Positions 57,061 through 64,000 of a DNA stretch of 64,000 nt are shown here, in pieces (within the stretch, counting starts at the first letter, position 1; every line of letters begins with the position of its first letter). The notes under the pieces were generated by a model. The model worked only from the letters and a program-made list of their open reading frames with translations. It ran no database searches and was not told where the DNA came from. The stretch spans positions 2,381,462-2,445,461 of the forward strand of contig NZ_KK853997.1 of assembly GCF_000696185.1 (NCBI RefSeq). Direction: 5' to 3'. A program made the position numbers and the translations under genes. Source of the stretch: Kitasatospora cheerisanensis KCTC 2395. GTDB lineage: Bacteria > Actinomycetota > Actinomycetes > Streptomycetales > Streptomycetaceae.

Positions 57061-58806
57061 ATGCCGAATCTGCGTCTCGCCCTGTGCCAGATCGACCCCT
57101 GGGTCGGTGACCTCGCCCGCAACAGCGAGGAGGTGCTGCGCTGGTCGAAGCGGGCCGCCGAGTCCGGCGCCGACCTGATCGCGTTCCCGGAGATGGTGCT
57201 CACCGGCTACCCGGTGGAGGACCTGGCGTTCCGCGGCTCCTTCGTGGAGGGCTCCCGCGCCGCCCTGGTCGACCTGGCGGCGAAGCTGCAGGCCGAGGGC
57301 CTGGGCGAGGTCCCGGTGGTGGTCGGCTACCTGGGCCGGGCCGAACCGGGCACCAAGTACGCGGGGAAGCCGCAGAACTGCGCGGCGGTGCTGCGCGGCG
57401 GCGAGGTGGTCACCCGCTTCGCCAAGCACTTCCTGCCGAACTACGGCGTCTTCGACGAGTACCGCTACTTCGTGCCGGGCGACCAGCTGACGGTCCTTCG
57501 GCTGCACGGCGTGGACGTCGCGCTGGCGATCTGCGAGGACATCTGGCAGGAGGGCGGCCGGGTCGCCGCCACCGGCCAGGCCGGCGCCGGCCTGCTGCTG
57601 TCGATCAACGGCTCCCCGTACGAGCGCGACAAGGACGACGTCCGGCTGGAACTGGTGAAGCGCCGCGCCGCCGAGGCGGGCTGCCCGCTGGTGTACCTGA
57701 ACATGGTCGGCGCGCAGGACGAGCTGGTCTTCGACGGCGAGACCCTGGTGGTCGCCGCGGACGGCGAACTGCTCGCCCGCGGACCGCAGTTCGAGGAGGC
57801 GCTGCTGGTCATGGACCTCGACCTGCCGGCCGCCGCCGAGCCGGCCCTGCCGGACGGCGCCGTCCTCGCCGACGGCCTGCGGCTGACCCGCGTCGACCTC
57901 GGCGGCGAGCCGAAGCCCGCCCCGGCCGAGCCGCTGCTGCCGCGGATCGGCGAGCGCCTGGACGACGAGGCCGAGGTGTACGCCGCGCTGGTCGAGGGCA
58001 CCCGGGCGTACGTCCGCAAGAACGGCATGCGCTCGGTGCTGATCGGCCTGTCCGGCGGCATCGACTCGGCGCTGGTCGCCGCGATCGCGGTGGACGCGAT
58101 CGGCGCGGAGAACGTGTACGGCGTGTCGATGCCCTCGCGCTACTCCTCGCAGCACTCCCGCGACGACGCCGCCGAGCTGGCCCGCCGCACCGGCCTGCAC
58201 TTCCGCACCGTCCCGATCGCCCCGATGTTCGACGCCTACATGGGCGCCACCGAGCTGACCGGCCTGGCCGAGGAGAACCTGCAGTCCCGGCTGCGCGGCA
58301 CCCTGCTGATGGCGATCTCCAACCAGGAGGGGCAGATCGTCCTCGCCCCCGGCAACAAGAGCGAGCTCGCGGTCGGCTACTCGACCCTGTACGGCGACTC
58401 GGTCGGCGCCTACGGCCCGATCAAGGACGTCTACAAGACGCTGATCTTCCGGCTGGCCCGCTGGCGCAACGCGCAGGCCGAGGCGCGCGGCGAGGTGCCG
58501 CCGATCCCGGAGAACACCATCAGCAAGCCGCCGTCCGCCGAGCTGCGGCCCGACCAGGTGGACACCGACTCGCTGCCGGACTACGACCTGCTGGACGCCG
58601 TCCTGGACCGGTACGTCGAGGGCGACCAGGGCCGGGACGCGATCGTCGCCGAGGGCTACCCGGCCGACGTGGTGGACCGGGTGGTGCGCCTGGTCGACAC
58701 CGCCGAGTACAAGCGCCGGCAGTACCCGCCGGGCCCGAAGGTCTCGCCGAAGAACTTCGGCCGCGACCGCCGGCTGCCGATCACCAACCGGTGGCGGCAG
58801 GGCTGA
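57061..58806 (+). CDS. nadE: Glutamine-dependent NAD+ synthetase
   Basis: 581 residues. N-terminal nitrilase-type glutaminase with catalytic triad Glu in AFPEMVLTGYP, Lys in AKHFLPNYGVFDE and Cys in LAICEDIWQEGG; C-terminal synthetase with P-loop IGLSGGIDSALVAAIA and NKSELAVGYSTLYGD. Ammonia from glutamine passes to deamido-NAD to make NAD+. Length and domain order match the actinobacterial two-domain enzymes. A possible leaderless promoter lies just upstream. Divergent from glnA2. Confidence 0.97.
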   Translation: MPNLRLALCQIDPWVGDLARNSEEVLRWSKRAAESGADLIAFPEMVLTGYPVEDLAFRGSFVEGSRAALVDLAAKLQAEGLGEVPVVVGYLGRAEPGTKYAGKPQNCAAVLRGGEVVTRFAKHFLPNYGVFDEYRYFVPGDQLTVLRLHGVDVALAICEDIWQEGGRVAATGQAGAGLLLSINGSPYERDKDDVRLELVKRRAAEAGCPLVYLNMVGAQDELVFDGETLVVAADGELLARGPQFEEALLVMDLDLPAAAEPALPDGAVLADGLRLTRVDLGGEPKPAPAEPLLPRIGERLDDEAEVYAALVEGTRAYVRKNGMRSVLIGLSGGIDSALVAAIAVDAIGAENVYGVSMPSRYSSQHSRDDAAELARRTGLHFRTVPIAPMFDAYMGATELTGLAEENLQSRLRGTLLMAISNQEGQIVLAPGNKSELAVGYSTLYGDSVGAYGPIKDVYKTLIFRLARWRNAQAEARGEVPPIPENTISKPPSAELRPDQVDTDSLPDYDLLDAVLDRYVEGDQGRDAIVAEGYPADVVDRVVRLVDTAEYKRRQYPPGPKVSPKNFGRDRRLPITNRWRQG

Positions 58807-58895
58807 CACCGCGGGCGGCAGGGGCTAGGGTGAGCGCCGCGACACGCGCCCGACCACGGACGGCGCGCCGGCCGGAGGAGGTGGGAGAGATCACC

Positions 58896-58940
58896 GTGCA
58901 GGTATTCGAGGTACTCCCCCGCCGTCGGGCCGCGGTCTGA
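58896..58940 (+). CDS. Possible 14-residue upstream peptide
   Basis: GTG-started frame VQVFEVLPRRRAAV with an unusually long purine-rich ribosome site (GGAGGAGGTGGGAGAG) 6 bases upstream. It ends 17 bases before the methyltransferase ATG. May be a leader peptide coupling translation to the next gene, or chance. Confidence 0.3.
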   Translation: MQVFEVLPRRRAAV

Positions 58941-58957
58941 CCGGACGGGGAGCCCGC

Positions 58958-59776
58958 ATGGCCCGTCGAGAGGTCCCCGTGTCACTCCCCCTCCCCCCTG
59001 CCCGCCCCGCCGAGGCCCTGCTGGTCGACCGGCTGCGGGCCGCCGGCTGCGTCTTCGCCGAGGACGAGGCCCGGCTGCTGGCAGCCGCCGCCGACCACCC
59101 CGCCCGGCTCGCCGAGATGCTCGAACTGCGGTGCGCCGGGCACCCGTTGGAGCAGGTGGTGGGCTTCGCCGAGTTCGCCGGCCTGCGCATCGCGCTCGCC
59201 CCCGGCGTGTTCGTGCCGCGTCGGCGCAGCGAGTTCCTGGTCGAGCGTGCCGCCGCACTGGGCGCCCCCGGCACGGTCGTCCTGGACCTGTGCTGCGGCT
59301 CCGGCGCGATCGGCGCGGCGCTGGCCGCCCGCCTCGGCGCCGTCGAACTGCACGCCGCCGACGTCGACCCGGCCGCCGCCGCCTGCGCCCGCCGCAACCT
59401 GGCCCCGTACGGCGGCGCGGTGCACCTGGGCGACCTGGACGCACCGCTGCCCGGCGACCTGCGCGGCCGGGTCGGGCTGCTGGTCGCCAACGCCCCGTAC
59501 GTGCCGACCGGCGAGATACCGCTGCTGCCGCCGGAGGCCCGCGACCACGAGCCGCAGGTGGCGCTGGACGGCGGCGCCGACGGCCTCGCGGTGCAGCGCC
59601 GGGTGGCGGCCGTCGCCCCGCGCTGGCTGGCGCCCGGCGGCCACCTGCTGATCGAGACCAGCGGGCGGCAGGCCCCGGCGACCGCCGCGCTGATGACCGC
59701 CCGGGGCCTCGCCGCCCGCATCGAGCAGGACGAGGAGCGGGACGCCACCGTGGTGATCGGCACCCGGCGCGGCTGA
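58958..59776 (+). CDS. Putative protein N5-glutamine methyltransferase (PrmC/HemK-like)
   Basis: 272 residues. SAM-binding motif VVLDLCCGSGAIGAALAARL, AADVDPAAAACARRNL, and NAPYVPTGE at the NPPY position of N5-glutamine methyltransferases, with Ala for the first Pro. HPLEQVVGFAEFAGLRI and PGVFVPRRRSEFLVE match the HemK family. The main PrmC usually sits beside prfA; this copy with NAPY is a second paralogue, perhaps for another substrate. ATG 58958 follows GGGGAG. Confidence 0.8.
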   Translation: MARREVPVSLPLPPARPAEALLVDRLRAAGCVFAEDEARLLAAAADHPARLAEMLELRCAGHPLEQVVGFAEFAGLRIALAPGVFVPRRRSEFLVERAAALGAPGTVVLDLCCGSGAIGAALAARLGAVELHAADVDPAAAACARRNLAPYGGAVHLGDLDAPLPGDLRGRVGLLVANAPYVPTGEIPLLPPEARDHEPQVALDGGADGLAVQRRVAAVAPRWLAPGGHLLIETSGRQAPATAALMTARGLAARIEQDEERDATVVIGTRRG

Positions 59777-59826
59777 CGCGGGTCGCGGGCGGCGGCCGGG
59801 CGACGCCCCGGTTCGCCGGCCGCGGG

Positions 59827-60828
59827 TCAGTAGCGGTAGGTGGCCGCCACCGCGAGGTGGTCGCTGGCGTCGGCCGGGAGGGTGCGGGAGTCGGTGGGGA
59901 TCAGGCCGCCCTTGCTGAGGATCTGGTCGATCCGGGCCATCGGGAACGAGGCCGGCCAGGAGAAGCCGAAGCCGTCGCCGGCCGCGCCCTGCGCCGAGCG
60001 CATCTGCGAGGTGATGGGGGCCAGGCTGCGGTCGTTCATGGTGCCGTTCAGGTCGCCGAGCAGCAGCACCTTGCGCAGCGGCTCGTGCTCGATGGCGTCG
60101 CCGAGGGCCTGCGCGCTGACGTCCCGGCGGCCGGCGGTGAAGCCGCTGTCGAACTTGACCCGCACCGACGGCAGGTGGGCGACGTACACCGCGAGCGGGC
60201 CCTTGGGGGTGGTGACCTCGGCCCGGAAGGCCCGGGTCCAGCCCATCTTGATGTCGACCACGGTGACGCCGTCGATCGGGTAGGTGGACCACAGGCCGAC
60301 GGTGCCCTCGACCGCGTGGTACGGGAACTTCTGCGCCAGCCCGGCCGCGTACCCGGGGGCCGCGGCGGCGGACAGCTCCTCCAGGGCGACGATCTGCGCG
60401 CCGGAGCCGGTGAGCATCCGGACGGTGCCCTGCGGGTCGTCGTTGGCGGCGGCCACGTTGTGGGTGAGCACGGTGAAGTCGCCGGGGCCGCTGCTCTTGT
60501 CGACCAGCAGCGCGCCGAACAGGTTCAGCCAGACGGCGGCGGGCAGCAGCGCGGCGACCACCGCGTACCCGGCGCGCCGCCACAGCGCCAGGGCCAGCAG
60601 CACCGGCACGGTCAGGCCGAGCCAGGGCAGGAAGGTCTCCAGCAGGCTGCCGAGATTGCCGACCGCGTTCGGCACCTGGGCGTGCGCCACCAGCACCACC
60701 GTGACCAGCACGCCGGCCAGGGTGAGCGGCCAGCCGCGCCGCCGGTCGAACCAGTGGCGCAGCCGGTCGCGCCACGTCCTCGCCCGCTCGTCGTCCGCCA
60801 CTGCCGCCGGGCCGTCCGCCCGCACCAT
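59827..60828 (-). CDS. Membrane-anchored endonuclease/exonuclease/phosphatase-family protein
   Basis: 333 residues. Three hydrophobic segments in the first 110 residues (LTLAGVLVTVVLVAH; FLPWLGLTVPVLLALAL; YAVVAALLPAAVWLNLFGAL), then an EEP catalytic domain outside the membrane: VLTHNVAAANDDP, IVALEELS, VYVAHLPSVR, LLLGDLNGTMND and ASDHLAVAATY, with all metal and catalytic residues expected. Likely a phosphodiesterase or sphingomyelinase-like enzyme. ATG 60828 follows GAGGAG at 5 bases. Confidence 0.87.
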   Translation of the reverse strand: MVRADGPAAVADDERARTWRDRLRHWFDRRRGWPLTLAGVLVTVVLVAHAQVPNAVGNLGSLLETFLPWLGLTVPVLLALALWRRAGYAVVAALLPAAVWLNLFGALLVDKSSGPGDFTVLTHNVAAANDDPQGTVRMLTGSGAQIVALEELSAAAAPGYAAGLAQKFPYHAVEGTVGLWSTYPIDGVTVVDIKMGWTRAFRAEVTTPKGPLAVYVAHLPSVRVKFDSGFTAGRRDVSAQALGDAIEHEPLRKVLLLGDLNGTMNDRSLAPITSQMRSAQGAAGDGFGFSWPASFPMARIDQILSKGGLIPTDSRTLPADASDHLAVAATYRY

Positions 60829-60962
60829 GCCCGCTCCTCGCCGCCGTGCCCGTCGGCTCCTGCCGACCGCTCCGACCTGCTCCGATCCGATTCTCGGCTC
60901 AGCCTATGACGGGAGGGACGCGGCAAAGTGTGCGAAGAGTTCCCTCGCCGGGCCGGCCGGGA

Positions 60963-61603
60963 TCATCGGGCGGCGAGGCCCTCCAGGGCGGCGTCGATCA
61001 TCTGGCGGGGCAGGTCGGGGTCCTCCAGCGGCGCGTCGTCCCACAGGACGGTGCGCAGCAGGATCGGTCCGATCAGCAGTTCGCAGAGCAGTTCGGTGTC
61101 CAGGTCGGAGCGGAACTCGCCGGCCTCGACGCCGCGCCGGACGATCTGCCGGATCAGCTCGCGGCGCGGATTGACCACCCGTTCGTGGTACGTCTGCTTG
61201 AGCTCCGGCCAGCTGTTCATCTGCCCCAGCGCGGACTTGACGATCCATCGGGAGCGCTTGGCCAGGCCGCGCCGGCGCATGTAGTCGACGGCGCCGATCA
61301 GGTCGTCCCGGTAGGTCGGGCCGGACAGCGGCGGCATCGGCGACTCCAGCCGGGCCACCACGTCCACCAGCAGGGCCTCCTTGTTCGGCCAGCGCCGGTA
61401 GATGGTGGCCTTGCCGACGCCGGCCTCGGCGGCGATCCGCTCGATGGACAGCTCGGCCAGGCCGACGCCGCTCTCCATGAGCTTCTCGACCGCGCCGAAG
61501 ATCGCCTGCTCGGCGGCCTCGCTGCGCGGGCGGCCCGCCGCGGAGCGTCCTGCTCCGCGGCGGGGCCGTGGCACGGCTTGAGCGGAGTGTCGGCGCTTGT
61601 CAT
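60963..61603 (-). CDS. TetR-family regulator (probable frameshift near its N-terminus)
   Basis: About 213 residues if started at ATG 61603, which has GGTGGAG upstream and lies 23 bases after the MFS stop. That frame (MTSADTPLKPCHG) must shift by one base at the CCC at 61534-61536 to enter the HTH frame; restoring one base gives the classical arm RRGRPRSEAAEQAIFGAVEK. Without repair the gene would have to start at GTG 61574, which has no ribosome site. HTH: IAAEAGVGKATIYRRWPNKE. Probable repressor of the co-transcribed exporter. Confidence 0.82.
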
Positions 61604-61626
61604 GGCCTTATTCTCCACCCTCGCAG

Positions 61627-63231
61627 TCAGACCTTGGCGGGATTCGCCCCGGTGTTCGCCGGCTCCGGCGTGCCCGCGGGGGCGCCGGGGGCGGCGGCCT
61701 TGCCGGGCAGCAGCACCAGGGCGAGCACCGCGCCGACCACGGTCACGCCGGCCGAGACCGCGGAGACCACGTGCATGGCGTGGATGAAGGAGTCCTTGGC
61801 CGGGTCGACCAGCGCCGACAGGTGCAGCTTCTCGGCCACGCCGAGGGTGGACTCGATCGACTCGCCGGCCCGCTCGCGGACCTGCTCCGGCACCGCGCCG
61901 AGGTGGTCCTCCATGCCGTTGCGGTAGACGGTGGACAGCAGCGCGCCCAGCACCGCGATGCCCAGCGAGCCGCCGACCTGCCGGAAGGTGTTGTTCAGCG
62001 CGGAGCCCGCTCCGGCCTTCTCGCGGGGCAGCGCGCCCATGATGGCGACCGTCACCGGCGGCATCACGTGCGCCATGCCGGTGCCCATCACGAAGCCGAG
62101 CACGACCAGCAGCCAGATCGGGCTGGTGGCGGTGAGGAAGGCGTAGCCGAGGAAGCCGACGGTGACCAGCAGCATGCCGCCGGCGCAGGTCGTCCGGATG
62201 CCGATCCGGTCGACCACCAGCCGGGCCCGGGGGGCGAAGATCAGCTGGGCGACGGCCAGCGGCAGCATCAGCTCACCGGCCTGCAGGGCGCTGTAGCCGC
62301 GGACGCTCTGGATGTAGAAGACGCCGAAGAACGAGACGCCCATCAGCGCGAAGAACACGATGCCGACCACGCCGATCGACGCGGAGAACACCTTGTTGCG
62401 GAACCAGGTGACGTCCAGCGCGGGGTGGCTGGTGCGCTTCTCGAACAGCACGAATCCGGCCAGCGCGAGCAGGCCGACCAGGGTCGGCACCCAGGCCTCG
62501 GCGGCGGTGAAGTCGGCGAGTTCGCCGCCCTTGATGATGCCGTAGATCAGCGCCACCAGGCCGACGACGGAGAGCAGCACGCCGACCGGGTCGAGCTTGC
62601 CGGGGGCGGGGTCCTTGGAGTCCGGGACCAGCCAGGCCATCAGGCCGAGCGCGAGGATCACGATGGGGACGTTCACCAGGAACACCGAGCCCCACCAGAA
62701 GTGCTCGATCAGCAGGCCGCCGGTGATCGGGCCGATGGCGATCGCCAGGCCGACCGCGCCGGCCCAGATGCCGATCGCCTTCGGCTGCTCGTGCCGCTCG
62801 AAGACGTTCATGATGATCGCCAGTGTGGCCGGCATCACGAACGCGCCGCCGAGGCCCATCACGGCGCGGTAGCCGATGAGTTCGCCGGGGCTGGCGGCGA
62901 GCGCGGACAGCAGCGAGCCGAGGCCGAAGACGAGCATGCCGGCCAGCAGCGTCCACTTGCGGCCGAAGCGGTCGCCCAGCAGGCCGGCGGTGAAGAGCAG
63001 GCCGGCGAAGACCAGGGTGTAGGAGTTGATCGCCCATTCCAGGTCGCTCTGGCTCGCGCCGAGGCCCACCGGGGCGGGGGTGGCGATGGTCTTCATCGCC
63101 ACGTTGAGGATCGAGTTGTCGAGCACGACGACGAGCAGGGCGAGCACCAGGGTGCCCAGGATCCACCAGCGTCGGCGGTGTACGGCTTCCGGTATCCGAG
63201 GGGCCGGGAACGGCGCGGTCGGCGAGGTCAT
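61627..63231 (-). CDS. DHA2-family MFS drug exporter
   Basis: 534 residues, 14-helix EmrB/QacA type. Helix 1 [21 protein letters not shown]-motif [19 protein letters not shown], motif C-like [20 protein letters not shown]. First gene of an MFS-tetR unit with a 19-base perfect palindrome 25 bases before its start. Exporter and repressor share the transcript, so derepression also raises the repressor level. Confidence 0.93.
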   Translation of the reverse strand: MTSPTAPFPAPRIPEAVHRRRWWILGTLVLALLVVVLDNSILNVAMKTIATPAPVGLGASQSDLEWAINSYTLVFAGLLFTAGLLGDRFGRKWTLLAGMLVFGLGSLLSALAASPGELIGYRAVMGLGGAFVMPATLAIIMNVFERHEQPKAIGIWAGAVGLAIAIGPITGGLLIEHFWWGSVFLVNVPIVILALGLMAWLVPDSKDPAPGKLDPVGVLLSVVGLVALIYGIIKGGELADFTAAEAWVPTLVGLLALAGFVLFEKRTSHPALDVTWFRNKVFSASIGVVGIVFFALMGVSFFGVFYIQSVRGYSALQAGELMLPLAVAQLIFAPRARLVVDRIGIRTTCAGGMLLVTVGFLGYAFLTATSPIWLLVVLGFVMGTGMAHVMPPVTVAIMGALPREKAGAGSALNNTFRQVGGSLGIAVLGALLSTVYRNGMEDHLGAVPEQVRERAGESIESTLGVAEKLHLSALVDPAKDSFIHAMHVVSAVSAGVTVVGAVLALVLLPGKAAAPGAPAGTPEPANTGANPAKV

Positions 63232-63255
63232 ACGGACACCCTAGCCGCCGTTTCA

Positions 63256-63274
63256 ATACGAGACGGTCTCGTAT
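63256..63274. promoter_or_regulatory. TetR operator before MFS-tetR
   Basis: ATACGAGAC-G-GTCTCGTAT, a perfect 9+1+9 palindrome in the promoter region of the exporter. The 226-base gap to panB contains no gene. Confidence 0.85.
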
Positions 63275-63457
63275 CGTAACGGTAGGGACACCGAACGGCA
63301 AAGACCTCCCCAAGAACCCTCCCGAGTGGCCGGATCCCGCCGCCGCCGACCGCAGGACTCCCGCCTCTTTGCTGACGGGCCGTGGCGTGCAAGCATGGAG
63401 CCAGATCCGGGGACGCCGTACGGCGCCACGAGACGACACACACCAGGAGTCTGTTCG

Positions 63458-64000
63458 ATGAACGCCTCTCCGCTTCAGCCTGCCCAGACGCAGGACGCGC
63501 CCACCAACACCCTCTACGGCGGGGTCACCAACCGCCGTGTGACCGTCCGGGACCTCGCCAAGGCCAAGCGCAACGGCGAACGCTGGGCGATGCTCACCGC
63601 CTACGACGCGCTCACCGCCGGCGTCTTCGACGAAGCCGGCATCCCCGTACTGCTGGTCGGCGACTCCGCCGGCAACTGCCACCTCGGCTACGAGACCACC
63701 GTGCCGGTGACCATGGACCAGATGGTGATGATGTCCGCCGCCGTCGTCCGAGGCACCCAGCGCTCCCTGATCGTCGCCGACCTGCCGTTCGGCTCCTACC
63801 AGGAGTCCCCCGCCCAGGCCATGCACAACGCCGCCCGCCTGATGAAGGAGGCCGGCGTCCACGCCGTCAAGCTCGAAGGCGGCGAGCGCAGCGCCCGCAC
63901 CATCGAGCTCCTCGTCGAGGCCGGCATCCCGGTGATGGCCCACATCGGCCTCACCCCGCAGTCCGTCCACGCCTACGGCGGCTACCCCGTCCAGGGCCGC
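63458..64000 (+). CDS. panB: 3-methyl-2-oxobutanoate hydroxymethyltransferase PanB (5' part)
   Basis: First 181 codons; runs off the right edge. PanB makes ketopantoate from 2-oxoisovalerate and methylene-tetrahydrofolate, first step of pantothenate/CoA synthesis. Landmarks: [55 protein letters not shown] and [14 protein letters not shown] with the metal and substrate ligands (Asp in GDSAG, Glu in KLEGG). ATG 63458 follows AGGAG at 8 bases. Confidence 0.97.
   Translation, partial: MNASPLQPAQTQDAPTNTLYGGVTNRRVTVRDLAKAKRNGERWAMLTAYDALTAGVFDEAGIPVLLVGDSAGNCHLGYETTVPVTMDQMVMMSAAVVRGTQRSLIVADLPFGSYQESPAQAMHNAARLMKEAGVHAVKLEGGERSARTIELLVEAGIPVMAHIGLTPQSVHAYGGYPVQGR

Overview
The window is very GC-rich with strong third-position G/C bias, frequent GTG and occasional TTG starts, and protein families typical of Streptomycetaceae (Streptomyces/Kitasatospora): GlnE, GlnA2-type glutamine synthetase, amtB-glnK, a double-domain amylopullulanase, a griselysin-like M4 protease and many TetR/MFS pairs. 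No rRNA, tRNA, CRISPR array, insertion sequence or replication origin was seen. The run pulA - PAP2 - glnE - glnA2 - nadE - panB resembles, from memory, a conserved Streptomyces chromosomal block, so the right half looks like core chromosome with a small accessory insert.

Layout. 1-5.6 kb: an FtsX-type ABC permease (broken, runs off the left edge), a small His/Cys-containing membrane protein, a cysteine-synthase-like PLP enzyme coupled to an MFS exporter, and tsaD behind a palindromic site. 5.7-8.7 kb: a small secreted protein, then an FBP (FusB-like EF-G-binding) zinc-finger gene coupled to a drug-efflux MFS, with a convergent TetR. 9-17 kb: DacB; a tightly coupled TetR - GPH symporter - sphingosine-phosphate-lyase-like operon; DinB; a divergent TetR/DHA2 efflux pair with two clear operators. 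17-20.5 kb: a four-gene operon of WXG-like protein, DUF1023 hydrolase and two paralogous small proteins, one cytosolic and one lipoprotein. 20.8-30.8 kb: orphan solute-binding lipoprotein, membrane PP2C phosphatase, P450, ArsC-like, siderophore-interacting protein, DUF1152, DUF1697, a TetR-SDR-ADH operon, hemerythrin. 31-46 kb: secreted and membrane enzymes (esterase lipoprotein, alpha-amylase with CBM20, M4 protease, amylopullulanase), a macrolide-type glycosyltransferase with a candidate attenuator, and amtB-glnK.

46-57 kb: PAP2 membrane protein and glnE, then an accessory island between glnE and glnA2: an HNH endonuclease with a ScoMcrA-like head domain facing a two-gene operon of a DUF4231/SLATT membrane protein and a STAND-type ATPase with 13 TPRs. 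I regard this as the best candidate for an undescribed (probably anti-phage) system. 57-64 kb: glnA2, nadE, a PrmC-like methyltransferase, an EEP-family protein, a DHA2 MFS/TetR pair and the start of panB.

Nitrogen control recurs: amtB, glnK, glnE and glnA2 all lie here, but glnD does not follow glnK. Starch use recurs too: the amylase and pullulanase promoters share CTTGCAG motifs like those ascribed to the Streptomyces MalR/Reg1 repressor. Ten genes appear frameshifted at 13 sites in total. Every break is explained by lost G or C bases in short runs, which points to systematic base-calling or consensus deletions rather than pseudogenes; the affected genes are therefore described as full-length.
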